DNA of 64,000 nucleotides from positions 29,566 through 93,565 of the forward strand of contig JBCCXA010000013.1 in the NCBI GenBank assembly GCA_039192515.1, written 5' to 3'. This document shows, one piece after another, positions 10,495 to 19,467 of this stretch. The notes beneath the pieces were generated by a model that saw only the letters and a program-made list of their open reading frames with translations, did no database searches and was not told the origin of the DNA. Position 1 is the stretch's first letter; each line of letters opens with the position of its first letter. The position numbers and the translations under genes were made by a program. The DNA is from Verrucomicrobiota bacterium (lineage in GTDB: Bacteria > Verrucomicrobiota > Verrucomicrobiia > Methylacidiphilales > JBCCWR01).

Positions 10495-11957
10495 ATAAAG
10501 ATTCAAAGGTATCAGAGCCTAATAAAGGGAAGCCTGTAATGACGGATGCTGAGCGCAGAGCAGCGATCGACAAGTCCTGTCGAACACCGGTTCTCCTCTT
10601 CATGGGTAGTGCTATCTTTTGGCTATTAGCTGGAACTACATTTGGGTTGTTGGCTTCCTTCAAACTGCATGATCCACAGTTTTTCAACGGCATGTTTGGA
10701 GTTGATTTTGGATTTCTAAATTTTGGTCGAGTTAGACCTGCACACTTAAATGCGGTTGCTTATGGCTGGGCTTCTGCAGCAGCCTTAGGGGTGGCTATAT
10801 GGCTGATGGCTAGACTATGCCACACTCCTTTACGTCTCGGTGGTTTAGTATGCGCAGCAGGTGTCTTTTGGAATATAGGAATGGTAGTTGGAATTGTATC
10901 CATTTTAGCAGGTTATAGTACTTCTATTGAATGGTTAGAGTTTCCTGCTTACGCAACACTATTTCTGTTCATTTCATACGCCTTGGTTGCTATCTGGGCG
11001 GTAGATATGTTCTTAAGGCGTAAGCCGGGGCATGTTTATGTCTCTCAGTGGTATATTATAGCAGCGCTCTTTTGGTTTCCCTGGTTGTATGGCACAGCAA
11101 ATATTGCTTTCTTAATTACGCCTGTTGCAGGATCCGCGCAGGGTATCATTAATTGGTGGTATGGACATAACGCTCTAGGCCTTTGGTTCACTCCCATAGG
11201 CTTGGCTGCCGCCTATTACTTTATTCCTAAAGTGATAGGTCGCCCTGTCCATAGTTATTATCTCTCAGCAGTTGGTTTTTGGGCCTTAGCCTTATTTTAC
11301 AGTTGGAATGGCGGACATCATTTGATTGGCGGGCCATTGCCAGCGTGGGTCATTACTGCAAGTATTGTGGCAAGTGTCATGATGGTAATTCCAGTAGTTG
11401 TGACTGCAGTAAATCATCATATGACTGTTAAAGGTAATTTTCATATTTTATCATTTAGCCCTACCCTAAGGTTTATTGTTTTCGGAGCGATGTCTTACAC
11501 TATTGCGAGCTTGCAAGGCAGTTCCATGGCGATTCGTTCTTTAAATGAGATTACTCACTTTACCGATTACACCATAGGCCACGCACACCTTGGGCTCTAT
11601 GCCTTCTTCACCATGATTATGTTTGGCTCTTTTTATTACATTGTTCCTCGACTGGTTGATTGCGAATGGCGATCGGCAGCATTAATTAAGATTCATTTCT
11701 GGTGTTGTGCCTACGGTATTATTTTCATGGTAGGGACCTTAACAATAGGGGGCTTGGTACAAGGTTTTTTACTGGCAGATGCTAATGTCATTTTTGAACG
11801 TGTAGTTGACCAGGCATTACCTTATCGAATTGGTCGTTCTCTATCGGGCTTAGCACTTGCTGTAGGGCATATTGCTTTTGCCATTCATTTTGTGCTTATG
11901 CTTTTGAATTTGGGACGGAAAACAGGAGGCCCAACCTATTTTAGAAGTAAGTGGTAG
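10479..11957 (+). CDS. ccoN: cbb3-type cytochrome c oxidase subunit I
   Basis: CcoN is the catalytic subunit of the C-family haem-copper oxidases and carries haem b, haem b3 and CuB. The 492-residue protein has about 12 helices. Key motifs are PAHLNAVAYGW (low-spin haem His), WWYGHNALGLWFTPIGLA (CuB His), WNGGHHLIGGPLP (the CuB His pair) and the haem-ligand region IGHAHLGLYAFF followed by FYYIVPRL. Length is normal. An internal ATG at about residue 21 could also be a start. ccoO follows after 18 bases. Confidence 0.93.
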   Translation: MAKVIDKDSKVSEPNKGKPVMTDAERRAAIDKSCRTPVLLFMGSAIFWLLAGTTFGLLASFKLHDPQFFNGMFGVDFGFLNFGRVRPAHLNAVAYGWASAAALGVAIWLMARLCHTPLRLGGLVCAAGVFWNIGMVVGIVSILAGYSTSIEWLEFPAYATLFLFISYALVAIWAVDMFLRRKPGHVYVSQWYIIAALFWFPWLYGTANIAFLITPVAGSAQGIINWWYGHNALGLWFTPIGLAAAYYFIPKVIGRPVHSYYLSAVGFWALALFYSWNGGHHLIGGPLPAWVITASIVASVMMVIPVVVTAVNHHMTVKGNFHILSFSPTLRFIVFGAMSYTIASLQGSSMAIRSLNEITHFTDYTIGHAHLGLYAFFTMIMFGSFYYIVPRLVDCEWRSAALIKIHFWCCAYGIIFMVGTLTIGGLVQGFLLADANVIFERVVDQALPYRIGRSLSGLALAVGHIAFAIHFVLMLLNLGRKTGGPTYFRSKW

Positions 11958-11975
11958 TACATTTTTATCAGAAAT

Positions 11976-12593
11976 ATGAATCATTTAAGGACATTATTTA
12001 TTGGATTCTTTTTAACCTTTATCACGAGTTGGGTAGGACTTGTTATCATGCCTTATATTCAGTTGGGACATCTTCCCCCATTTGAAGATGAAGATGAGGG
12101 TACAAGTAATCCTCCAGCATTAACGGGTTTAGAAATAACAGGGATGAAAGCTTATGCTGCCAATGGTTGCATTTATTGCCATACTCAGCAAGTGCGTCCA
12201 TCACATCAAGGTTCCGATATTGCCAGAGGTTGGGGTGGTCGTCGCACAGTGGCTAGGGATTATATCAATCAAAAACCAGTTTTTTTGGGAACCATGCGTA
12301 CGGGTCCAGATCTTACCAATGTTGGAGTTCGTTTACGTGACAAGCGTTGGCATCATGAACATTTGTATAATCCTCAGAGTAAGGTCAGCTGGTCAACAAT
12401 GTCGCCTTATAAGTATTTGTATCGAAAACAGAAGATAGAAGGAGATCCTTCTCCAGATGCCTTACTTGAGGTTGGCGAGAAAATTGAGGAAGGGTTCGAA
12501 ATAATTCCAACTGAGGAGGCGAAAGCCTTAGTGGCCTATCTTCTGTCTTTAAACCGTTCTTATCCACTACCGGAGGCTCCTTTTGATGAGTGA
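11976..12593 (+). CDS. ccoO: cbb3-type cytochrome c oxidase subunit II, monohaem
   Basis: CcoO is the membrane-anchored monohaem cytochrome c subunit of cbb3 oxidase. In this 205-residue protein the N-terminal helix (about residues 7-27) is followed by the diagnostic haem motif GCIYCHTQQVRP, close to the family GCxxCHSQxIRP. Further on are RTGPDLTNVGVR and the axial-Met region WSTMSPYKYL. The C-terminus ends in a typical VAYLLSLNR helix. Its end overlaps the next cytochrome gene by 11 bases. Confidence 0.93.
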   Translation: MNHLRTLFIGFFLTFITSWVGLVIMPYIQLGHLPPFEDEDEGTSNPPALTGLEITGMKAYAANGCIYCHTQQVRPSHQGSDIARGWGGRRTVARDYINQKPVFLGTMRTGPDLTNVGVRLRDKRWHHEHLYNPQSKVSWSTMSPYKYLYRKQKIEGDPSPDALLEVGEKIEEGFEIIPTEEAKALVAYLLSLNRSYPLPEAPFDE

Positions 12594-13407
12594 TAGAATT
12601 AATACACCTTCAAATAAACCTAAAAGCAATGCTCAGAATGGTGCTAAAAAGGATGAGCAGGCATTAGACTATCGTGAAGATCATGGCGTAAAGAGTATCC
12701 ATGAACCCATTTTGCGTGAAAAGAGAGAACCCGAGGATGGTAATGAACCAATTTCGCTTTGGATTATTACGCTCATAGGAGGATTGCTGTTTTTTGGTGG
12801 TCTTTACATGGGGATGTATGGTGGTGGGTTCAATCCTGAGGAGTATGACGAACGGGCTGGTGGGGCTTTTGCTTTCGGTGGCGGGGACGATGCCACCTCT
12901 GCAAAGAAGGTGGGATCTGCTACAGGTGCTGGAGACGACCCGATTGCTAAACTGATGAAGAGAGGTAAAAGAATTTATTCTTCGAACTGTGCATCTTGTC
13001 ACCAGTCTTCGGGATTGGGACAAGCAGGTATCTATCCACCTTTGACCGCTTCTGACTGGGTTATTGGAGACAAAAATCAAAGACTTGTCGGAGTGCTGCT
13101 TAAAGGACTTGAAGGACCAATTCATATCAATGGCACCAAACAGTCCTACAGTGGGGTCATGCAGGCTTGGGAGAAAATGTTGAGCGATAGAGATATAGCA
13201 GCTGTTCTCACTTTTATTCGAGGCAATTCAGATTGGGAGCATTCGGCAGGCCCAATTTTGCCTGAGGAGGTGGCTAAGATGAGAGAGGAGATGGCTAGCA
13301 GAACAAAACCATGGACAGAAGCAGAACTGGAGTCATTGCCAGCTGGGCCCATTATCAATGCGGCCGATGCTGCTGGTGCAGAAGCTGCAAACACTCCTAA
13401 TGAATAG
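12583..13407 (+). CDS. membrane-anchored cytochrome c, CcoP-like
   Basis: This 274-residue protein has a charged cytoplasmic N-terminus, one transmembrane helix (about residues 58-80), a Gly-rich linker, and one class I cytochrome c domain with CASCHQSSGLGQAGIYPPL and a Met-containing region YSGVMQAWEKMLSDRDIAAV. By position and topology it takes the place of CcoP, but canonical CcoP carries two haems and this has a single CXXCH. It could be a reduced third subunit of the cbb3 oxidase or an electron carrier shared with the aa3 oxidase downstream. An Ala-rich tail ends the protein. Confidence 0.85.
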   Translation: MMSDRINTPSNKPKSNAQNGAKKDEQALDYREDHGVKSIHEPILREKREPEDGNEPISLWIITLIGGLLFFGGLYMGMYGGGFNPEEYDERAGGAFAFGGGDDATSAKKVGSATGAGDDPIAKLMKRGKRIYSSNCASCHQSSGLGQAGIYPPLTASDWVIGDKNQRLVGVLLKGLEGPIHINGTKQSYSGVMQAWEKMLSDRDIAAVLTFIRGNSDWEHSAGPILPEEVAKMREEMASRTKPWTEAELESLPAGPIINAADAAGAEAANTPNE

Positions 13408-13523
13408 CTAAAAATTATTATCTAAGAGTTGCTAACTGTTGCTTAACTGACTAAGGTTCAAGAAATTAAAAGGATCGGTTTTAGACTCATAAAAAATATA
13501 TAAGTGATTGGAGATAGGAACAA

Positions 13524-15356
13524 ATGGGCGTCGTAGCAAAAGCAGAAAAAGATAGTCATGCAGATACGCATCATCATGACTTACCCTTTTGGCAAAAGTA
13601 TATTTTTTCTACTGATCATAAAACGATTGGCATTCAATACAGTATAACATCACTTCTCTTTTTACTCGTCGGTTTTATCTTAATTGGTCTTATGCGCTGG
13701 CAGATTGCCTATCCAGGTGAAGCTATTCCCATTGTTGGAGATTTATTAGAACGCTTTGCGGGCAGAGGAATGGCGCCTGATGGAAAAATGTCACCGGATC
13801 TCTACAACGCCTTCGGGGCTATGCATGGTACCATCATGGTCTTTTTAGCTATAGTCCCCTTAGCTTTTGGTGGCTTTGGAAATTACATGGTTCCATTACA
13901 AATCGGTGCTCCTGATATGTGCTTCCCTAGACTTAACATGGCAAGCTTTTGGATTCAAGCAGTTGGGGGTGCTGTCATGCTGGCAAGTTTTTTTGTTCCG
14001 GGAGGTGCAGCAAAGTCAGGTTGGACCTCGTATTCACCTCTGGCAAATTTAGCCGATAGAACCTATCTAGATATTTGGAATGGCCAGACTATGTGGTTGC
14101 TTGGCATGGTCTTTTTAATCACGGCTTCTCTTTTAGGTTCTGTCAATTTTATAGCTACCATTATTCAACTGCGTTGCAAAGGCATGACCTGGATGCGCTT
14201 ACCGTTCTTCTGCTGGGCGCAATTTATCACAGCCTTTTTGCTGCTTCTGGCTTTTCCTCCATTAGAAGCCGCTGGAATCATGCAGCTGGTGGATCGCGTG
14301 TTTGATACCAGCTTCTTTTTGCCTAGCGGCTTGTACGTAGGCGGCGAAGTGCTTGAGATAAGCGGTGGCGGAAGCCCTCTGTTATGGCAACACCTGTTTT
14401 GGTTTTTAGCTCATCCTGAAGTTTATGTTTTAATTCTGCCGGCTCTCGGAATCATTGCTGAGATTCTAACTACCAATGCACGCAAGCCAATTTATGGTTA
14501 CAGATTGATGGTGGTCTCTATCTTTGTCTTGGGCTTCCTATCTTTTATCGTCTGGGCCCACCACATGTATCTCACAGGCATGGGTTCTGCCATTAGTATG
14601 TGGTTTCAGACCACTACCATCATTATTTCCATTCCCTCAGTAATTTTAATCAGTTGTTTATTTATTACGCTCTGGGGTGGCTCTATTCGTTTTAATACCG
14701 CCATGTGCTTTGCCACTGCCTTCCTGCCAATGTTTGGCATAGGCGGGTTGACGGGAATACCTTTGGCATTCAGCACAATTGATTTATATCTGCATGACAC
14801 TTATTATGTGATTGGTCACTTCCATTATATTATTGCACCGGGCACTATTTTCGCCTTATTAGCTGGTATATATCATTGGTATCCCAAAGTTACCGGAAGA
14901 CACATGAACGAGTTCTGGGGTAAAGTGCACTTTTGGCCCTCATTATTGTTTATGAACGGAATCTTTCTGCCTATGTTCTTGCAAGGCATGGCAGGGTTTC
15001 ACCGTCGTTGGTATGACGGTGGTCAATCTTATGAATTAACCCAACGCGTGATCGAGTGGACTCAAATTTTTGGCTTCAAAGGAATCACCTATATTCAGCT
15101 CAATGAAATCATGACTTGGTCAGCGATCGGTCTGTTTATTGCACAGATCCCATTCATCATTAACTTTTTCGCGAGTATCAAAACGGGTAAAAAAGCTGTC
15201 GATAATCCTTGGCAATCTACGACGGTTGAGTGGCTTGCCCCTACGCCTCCTGGCCACGGAAACTTTACTTCGGAGCCCATTGTGGATAAAGGCCCTTATG
15301 AATATAATGTTCCTGACTCTGAGGAGGAGTTCTCACCACAAGGAAAACTCAGTTAG
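13524..15356 (+). CDS. ctaD: aa3-type cytochrome c oxidase subunit I
   Basis: This is the catalytic subunit of an A-type haem-copper oxidase that binds haem a, haem a3 and CuB. The 610-residue protein has about 12 helices and the diagnostic motifs MHGTIMVFLAIVPLAFGGFG (low-spin haem His), HPEVYVLILP (CuB His and the cross-linked Tyr of A1-type enzymes), WAHHMYLTGM (CuB His pair) and YYVIGHFHYI (haem ligands). A His-rich N-terminus (HADTHHHD) precedes the first helix. A good GGAG ribosome site lies before ATG 13524. The 116-base gap from the cytochrome gene is the largest in the string, so an internal promoter here is possible. Confidence 0.95.
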   Translation: MGVVAKAEKDSHADTHHHDLPFWQKYIFSTDHKTIGIQYSITSLLFLLVGFILIGLMRWQIAYPGEAIPIVGDLLERFAGRGMAPDGKMSPDLYNAFGAMHGTIMVFLAIVPLAFGGFGNYMVPLQIGAPDMCFPRLNMASFWIQAVGGAVMLASFFVPGGAAKSGWTSYSPLANLADRTYLDIWNGQTMWLLGMVFLITASLLGSVNFIATIIQLRCKGMTWMRLPFFCWAQFITAFLLLLAFPPLEAAGIMQLVDRVFDTSFFLPSGLYVGGEVLEISGGGSPLLWQHLFWFLAHPEVYVLILPALGIIAEILTTNARKPIYGYRLMVVSIFVLGFLSFIVWAHHMYLTGMGSAISMWFQTTTIIISIPSVILISCLFITLWGGSIRFNTAMCFATAFLPMFGIGGLTGIPLAFSTIDLYLHDTYYVIGHFHYIIAPGTIFALLAGIYHWYPKVTGRHMNEFWGKVHFWPSLLFMNGIFLPMFLQGMAGFHRRWYDGGQSYELTQRVIEWTQIFGFKGITYIQLNEIMTWSAIGLFIAQIPFIINFFASIKTGKKAVDNPWQSTTVEWLAPTPPGHGNFTSEPIVDKGPYEYNVPDSEEEFSPQGKLS

Positions 15357-15382
15357 TGTTTAGCTAAAGGCAGAAAAAATAG

Positions 15383-16513
15383 ATGGACGTTATTCCTTAC
15401 ACAGTTAAGCCAAGACCTGAAACAGGCCTATACAACGCAAAGCTTGGTATTTGGTTGTTCCTGGCTTCGGAGGTGATGCTTTTCGGGGGACTTTTCAGTG
15501 CTTATCTATTTTTAAGACTTGGTGCACCGGATGGCACCTGGCCCCACGGGCTTCTGAAAGTTGAGCCAGGTTTGGTTAATACAACCATCTTAATCTTATC
15601 TAGTGTAACCGTGGTCATGGCGTGGCTCAGTGTGAAGCTCAACGATTTCGGTAAATTTCGCTTGTATATGGGATTAACCCTGGTGTGTTCATTACTTTTT
15701 GTTTGCATCAAATCCTACGAATATAATGGCAAGTTCAATCACTTTGGTCTTTTCCTTAAAGAAGATAAAATCGAAATCACGGGTCACCTCAAGAACAAGA
15801 AGGAATATAAAAGCTACCTAAGTGAAAAGAAAACTTTAGACAAAGAAAGCCGACTCCTCAAAATTGAGATTTCCTCGCTTAGTGATAAAAGAGCCTGGGC
15901 TGAAAGAAGTGGTTCGTCCAATTTACCTACTTATGATAAAAAGCTAGAAGACCTCAACAAAAAGCTTACTGAAGTTGATGGTAAGCTTGCTTCTTTAAAG
16001 ATGCCAGATCTGATACTTGCTCCAGACAGGCATCAGCCCTGGCATAAATATATCAATGCGGATGAAAAGTATGCCAAGTACGGGGAAAAATTAAATACTT
16101 TCGATTTTGAGGGAATTAAAAAATATCAAGATTATGAGCCTCACCCCGACATGAAAACGGAATTTACGGCTTGGGTTAAAGATAAATTAGGTGTGCTTGA
16201 AGAATACCCTCCTCATTCTAAACAACTTATTAAAGTAGATAGCGATGCAGTGTTTCGTTGCTCGATGTTCTATCCGAAATATAATGGTTACTTTGCCATT
16301 TATTTTACTATGACTGGGTTGCACGCAATTCATGTCATAGGTGGAGCCATTGTCATGGCATATTTTTGGCTGCCTATGCCAGGGGGTAGGGGCTCGAGAC
16401 TCTTTTTCAAAGATAGACAACATTTTGCAAACCGTATAGAGGTTGCAGGATTATTTTGGCACTTTGTAGATCTTGTTTGGATATTTCTATTCCCTATCAT
16501 GTATTTATTCTAG
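15383..16513 (+). CDS. ctaE: cytochrome c oxidase subunit III with a large central insertion
   Basis: Subunit III stabilises the catalytic core of aa3-type oxidases. Usual bacterial versions have about 200-290 residues; this one has 376. The N-terminal helices ([20 protein letters not shown], about residues 20-100) and the C-terminal helices ([19 protein letters not shown] and [20 protein letters not shown], about residues 300-376) are normal. Between them, at about residues 115-295, is a hydrophilic, Lys/Glu-rich insertion with a probable coiled coil ([20 protein letters not shown]). No frameshift is seen; the frame is open across the whole insertion. Confidence 0.92.
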   Translation: MDVIPYTVKPRPETGLYNAKLGIWLFLASEVMLFGGLFSAYLFLRLGAPDGTWPHGLLKVEPGLVNTTILILSSVTVVMAWLSVKLNDFGKFRLYMGLTLVCSLLFVCIKSYEYNGKFNHFGLFLKEDKIEITGHLKNKKEYKSYLSEKKTLDKESRLLKIEISSLSDKRAWAERSGSSNLPTYDKKLEDLNKKLTEVDGKLASLKMPDLILAPDRHQPWHKYINADEKYAKYGEKLNTFDFEGIKKYQDYEPHPDMKTEFTAWVKDKLGVLEEYPPHSKQLIKVDSDAVFRCSMFYPKYNGYFAIYFTMTGLHAIHVIGGAIVMAYFWLPMPGGRGSRLFFKDRQHFANRIEVAGLFWHFVDLVWIFLFPIMYLF

Positions 16514-16522
16514 GAGTATTGT

Positions 16523-16870
16523 ATGGCAGAAAAAGGCACAGTAGCAGAACATAATGAAGCTCATGAGAGAGAGCATCTTCTCCATCACATGAAGATTTAT
16601 AGAAATGTTCTTTATGGTTTATTGGTTGGAACATTTTTAACAGTTGCTGCTTATTGGTGGCTTGATATTGGTGGAAAAGGTATAGGGGCCTGGGATATCG
16701 CATTGGGTTTGCTCATTGCTTCGGCCAAAGCGTCTTTAGTTTTATTGTTCTTTATGCATTTAAATAACGAGAAACGACTTGTCTATATCGTGCTCGTTTT
16801 CGCTGTCATTTTCGTTATCGGCCTGTTTGTCCTCTCATTAGGAGCTTATTATAATAAAATAGAGTATTAG
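16523..16870 (+). CDS. ctaF: cytochrome c oxidase subunit IV
   Basis: This 115-residue protein has a His-rich cytoplasmic N-terminus (HNEAHEREHLLHHMK) and three transmembrane helices. It contains the subunit IV signature LLIASAKASLVLLFFMHL, where the Lys and the FMHL motif are conserved in prokaryotic COX4. It follows subunit III by nine bases with an AGGAG ribosome site. The role is structural or assembly support for the aa3 oxidase. Confidence 0.9.
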   Translation: MAEKGTVAEHNEAHEREHLLHHMKIYRNVLYGLLVGTFLTVAAYWWLDIGGKGIGAWDIALGLLIASAKASLVLLFFMHLNNEKRLVYIVLVFAVIFVIGLFVLSLGAYYNKIEY

Positions 16871-16879
16871 TAATTCGAT

Positions 16880-17086
16880 ATGTCGTTAAAATGGTTTCAT
16901 ATAGTTTTTGTTACAATAACAACTCTTGCCTCCTTATTGCTAAGCGCTTGGAGTGGCAGTGTTTATAATTCTACAGGCGAGCAAGTTTATTTAATAGGGG
17001 CGGCAGCTGGCGTAATATTTGCCCTGGTATGTGTGGTGTATGGTTTTGCTTTTTACAAAAAAATTGAAAAGGTTAATATAGATTAA
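16880..17086 (+). CDS. unrecognised two-helix membrane protein in the oxidase operon
   Basis: This 68-residue protein consists almost entirely of two transmembrane helices (about residues 5-25 and 36-58) joined by a short polar loop (SGSVYNSTGEQVY) and ends in a short basic-acidic tail. I cannot assign a family. It lies nine bases after subunit IV and one base before the next small gene. Its place inside the aa3 gene string suggests a small accessory subunit or assembly factor, by position only. Confidence 0.75.
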   Translation: MSLKWFHIVFVTITTLASLLLSAWSGSVYNSTGEQVYLIGAAAGVIFALVCVVYGFAFYKKIEKVNID

Positions 17087-17087
17087 G

Positions 17088-17333
17088 ATGACTATCTCTT
17101 CAAAGATCCCAGCACTTGTTTTATTGCTGATGCTTTCATTTGGTGCTGCTAATAAGCTACAAGCTTGTACTGTGTGCTTTGGAGACAAAAATGATCATAT
17201 TGTTCAATCAATCAGCTTAGCGATTTTTTTGATGGTGTGCATTATTGGTTTTGTTTTGGGGGCTTTAACTATTGGCGGAATTATTTTGGCTAAACGCGAG
17301 CAAAAGTTTACTCAGGAAGCATTAGGAGATTGA
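17088..17333 (+). CDS. small secreted or membrane protein with a CTVC motif, in the oxidase operon
   Basis: This 81-residue protein begins with a signal-peptide-like segment (about residues 1-26) ending just before ACTVCFGD. A second hydrophobic helix (about residues 40-66) and a short charged tail follow. The CxxC pair sits at the predicted periplasmic face, where it could bind copper or haem or act in thiol exchange; that is inference. It lies one base after the previous gene and three bases before subunit II, which carries the CuA centre, so a role in CuA or oxidase assembly is worth testing. Confidence 0.75.
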   Translation: MTISSKIPALVLLLMLSFGAANKLQACTVCFGDKNDHIVQSISLAIFLMVCIIGFVLGALTIGGIILAKREQKFTQEALGD

Positions 17334-17336
17334 GTC

Positions 17337-18101
17337 ATGTTAGCAATCATTAATAAGTTTTTAGGGATGCCGGAAAATGCTGCAGCACATGGGTTCCAAG
17401 TTGACCATATGCTGGAGTTTTGCCATTGGTTCATGTTGTTGTTGTTTCTTGGATGGAGTGCTTTTTTCGTTGTAACATTGTTTAAGTTTAATAGGTGGAA
17501 GAACCCTAAGGCCTCTTATCACGGAGTGAAGAATAAGGTTTCAACTCACTTAGAAATTTCAGTTGTATTAATTGAGGCGGTGTTGCTGTTGGGTTTTGCA
17601 TTGCCCTTATGGGCCGATCGAGTGGACGAGTTTCCTGACGAAAAAGAAGCCATAGTTGTTCATGCTATAGGAGAACAGTTTGGATGGAATTATGTTTACC
17701 CGGGTCAAGATGGTATTTTTGGAAAACGGGACGAAGCGTTGATCTCATCTGACAATCCAGTAGGGCTCGATAGAAATGATGAGTTTGCAAAAGATGATAT
17801 TTTAGCCAAAACGGAAATGCATTTACCTGTGAATCAGAAAGCAATCATTCGTATTTCATCTAAGGATGTCATTCATAATTTTGCGGTTAAAGCGATGCGC
17901 AGCGCCCAAGATGCTATTCCCGGTATAGAAGTTCCTATGTGGTTTACACCGATTCGAACAGGAGAATTCGAAATTGTATGCGGTCAGTTGTGTGGTACCG
18001 GTCACTACAGTATGAAAGGCTGGTTGATGGTGGAAGAGTCTGAGGACTATCAATCATGGCTCAAGGAAACAGCTCTTCGTTCTGGTGCGGTTTGGGAATA
18101 A
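17337..18101 (+). CDS. ctaC: cytochrome c oxidase subunit II (CuA)
   Basis: Subunit II takes electrons from cytochrome c through its binuclear CuA centre. The 254-residue protein has two N-terminal transmembrane helices (about residues 30-50 and 78-98) and a periplasmic cupredoxin domain. The aromatic electron-entry region is EQFGWNYVYPG. CuA ligands are visible as the His in DVIHNF and in the segment CGQLCGTGHYSM (Cys, Cys, His, Met, with the Glu-type position replaced by Gln between the two Cys). No haem c domain is attached. Placement as last gene of the string is unusual, since subunit II usually precedes subunit I. Confidence 0.94.
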   Translation: MLAIINKFLGMPENAAAHGFQVDHMLEFCHWFMLLLFLGWSAFFVVTLFKFNRWKNPKASYHGVKNKVSTHLEISVVLIEAVLLLGFALPLWADRVDEFPDEKEAIVVHAIGEQFGWNYVYPGQDGIFGKRDEALISSDNPVGLDRNDEFAKDDILAKTEMHLPVNQKAIIRISSKDVIHNFAVKAMRSAQDAIPGIEVPMWFTPIRTGEFEIVCGQLCGTGHYSMKGWLMVEESEDYQSWLKETALRSGAVWE

Positions 18102-18279
18102 TCCTTAGCATAAAAATTCAACCTCGCTTGGCTGAAAATACTTAATCTCTCTAGATGAGGTTACTTGAAATCTTTATATCTACTTTATTGCCACCAGTGG
18201 CAGTTGCTATCAGAGGAGTCGACTCTGACTTATTGATTATCTATGGAGCTTTGGCCCCTGGTAGTTAACGGTATTTGTG

Positions 18280-18307
18280 CTCAGGTTCGACCAACATCTA
18301 ACCTGAG
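18280..18307 (+). terminator. hairpin, possible terminator of the respiratory string
   Basis: Arms CTCAGGTT (18280-18287) and AACCTGAG (18300-18307) form a perfect 8-bp stem with a 12-base loop, followed only by TTTGAT. The weak T-run and the distance of 180 bases from the ctaC stop make this a tentative call. Confidence 0.3.
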
Positions 18308-18361
18308 TTTGATACTTATGACTTGAGATTACTTTCTTGATTGAGCACTCTGGATGATTCA

Positions 18362-19450
18362 ATGGGTAAACGTGTGCTATATGTTTATTATGGTAAAATG
18401 AACCATAATGGTCTGGATTTAGAGGTTGATCATGAGTTATTTGCTCTTGTTAAAGCGGGTTACGAAGTGGATTTATTTACTCGCGGCAAAGTGGATATGG
18501 AGGGTGTTAAATCTTCGAGACCGCTTATTAATTGGTCACGCCTATATAGTAATTTTTCTTCTAAGCTCTATTACAATAAGATACAGCATTTTTTTGATTG
18601 GGCAGCTAGCCGGAGGCTTAAGCCTGGTCTGTATGATGTAGTTGTCGGCTGGAGTGGATGTGCCAAAAAAACTTTTACTCAAGCTAAATCTTTAGGAATT
18701 CCTACAGTCTTGAATGCCGAAATTCATCATGTCGACCATAATCGCGTTTTACATGATATGGGCTTAGATTGTAGACGGAGACGAGAAGAATACGGTGTAG
18801 CCGATAGAATCGTGGTGCATTCAGCTTTTTGCAAAAAAACCTTTACTGATAAGGGAGTCGAAGATGAAAGTATTTATGTTGCACACCGCGGAGTAGATCT
18901 GGAAAAATTTTCTTGCTTATCAAGGGAGAATAATCAGGTATTTCGAGTTGTTTTCTTTGGTCGTTTATGCGAACGCAAAGGTATACGGCAGGCAATTAGT
19001 GCTTGGAAATTGGCAAACTTGGACCATGCAGAATTTTGGATGATCGGTGCGATTGATAGTTCAGTTAAGGAGGATGTGGAAAGTGAGCTTTCTGATCGTG
19101 TTAAATATATTCCATTTACATCAACTCCAGAGCAGTATTTAGTGCAATGCGACATTAATCTCATGCCTACGGAGTCTGAGGGTTTGGCCAAGAGCTTGGT
19201 AGAGGCTGCCGCCTGTGGACTGGTTACTATTACAACTGAGGAGAGTGGTTTTGATCTTGGTGAAGAGAATGGTGTTTTTCATGTAGAGCGTGACAACATC
19301 CACAGAACAGCGGAGTTGATGAAACATTTTTACCAAGAGCGCTCTCTCTGCAAGAGTTTAGGTCTATGCGCTCGGAATAGTGTAGAGAAGAGTTTTACTT
19401 GGGAGCAGTTTCACCAGCGCTTTGCTCAGATAGTTGAAGAATCTTTCTAG
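18362..19450 (+). CDS. glycosyltransferase, GT4 (GT-B fold)
   Basis: This is a cytoplasmic glycosyltransferase of the GT4 type, about 362 residues from ATG 18362. I prefer that start to the upstream TTG at 18341 because MGKRVLYVYYGKMN begins the first beta strand. The C-terminal half has the family features: VVFFGRLCERKGIRQAISAW (nucleotide-sugar binding strand and Arg/Lys pair) and PTESEGLAKSLVEAAACGLV, the E-x7-E motif. The substrate cannot be told from sequence. It stands alone between the respiratory string and a convergent TPR gene, only 17 bases away. Lipopolysaccharide or exopolysaccharide synthesis is likely. Confidence 0.85.
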   Translation: MGKRVLYVYYGKMNHNGLDLEVDHELFALVKAGYEVDLFTRGKVDMEGVKSSRPLINWSRLYSNFSSKLYYNKIQHFFDWAASRRLKPGLYDVVVGWSGCAKKTFTQAKSLGIPTVLNAEIHHVDHNRVLHDMGLDCRRRREEYGVADRIVVHSAFCKKTFTDKGVEDESIYVAHRGVDLEKFSCLSRENNQVFRVVFFGRLCERKGIRQAISAWKLANLDHAEFWMIGAIDSSVKEDVESELSDRVKYIPFTSTPEQYLVQCDINLMPTESEGLAKSLVEAAACGLVTITTEESGFDLGEENGVFHVERDNIHRTAELMKHFYQERSLCKSLGLCARNSVEKSFTWEQFHQRFAQIVEESF

Positions 19451-19467
19451 AAGTGCGCTCAAAAAAT

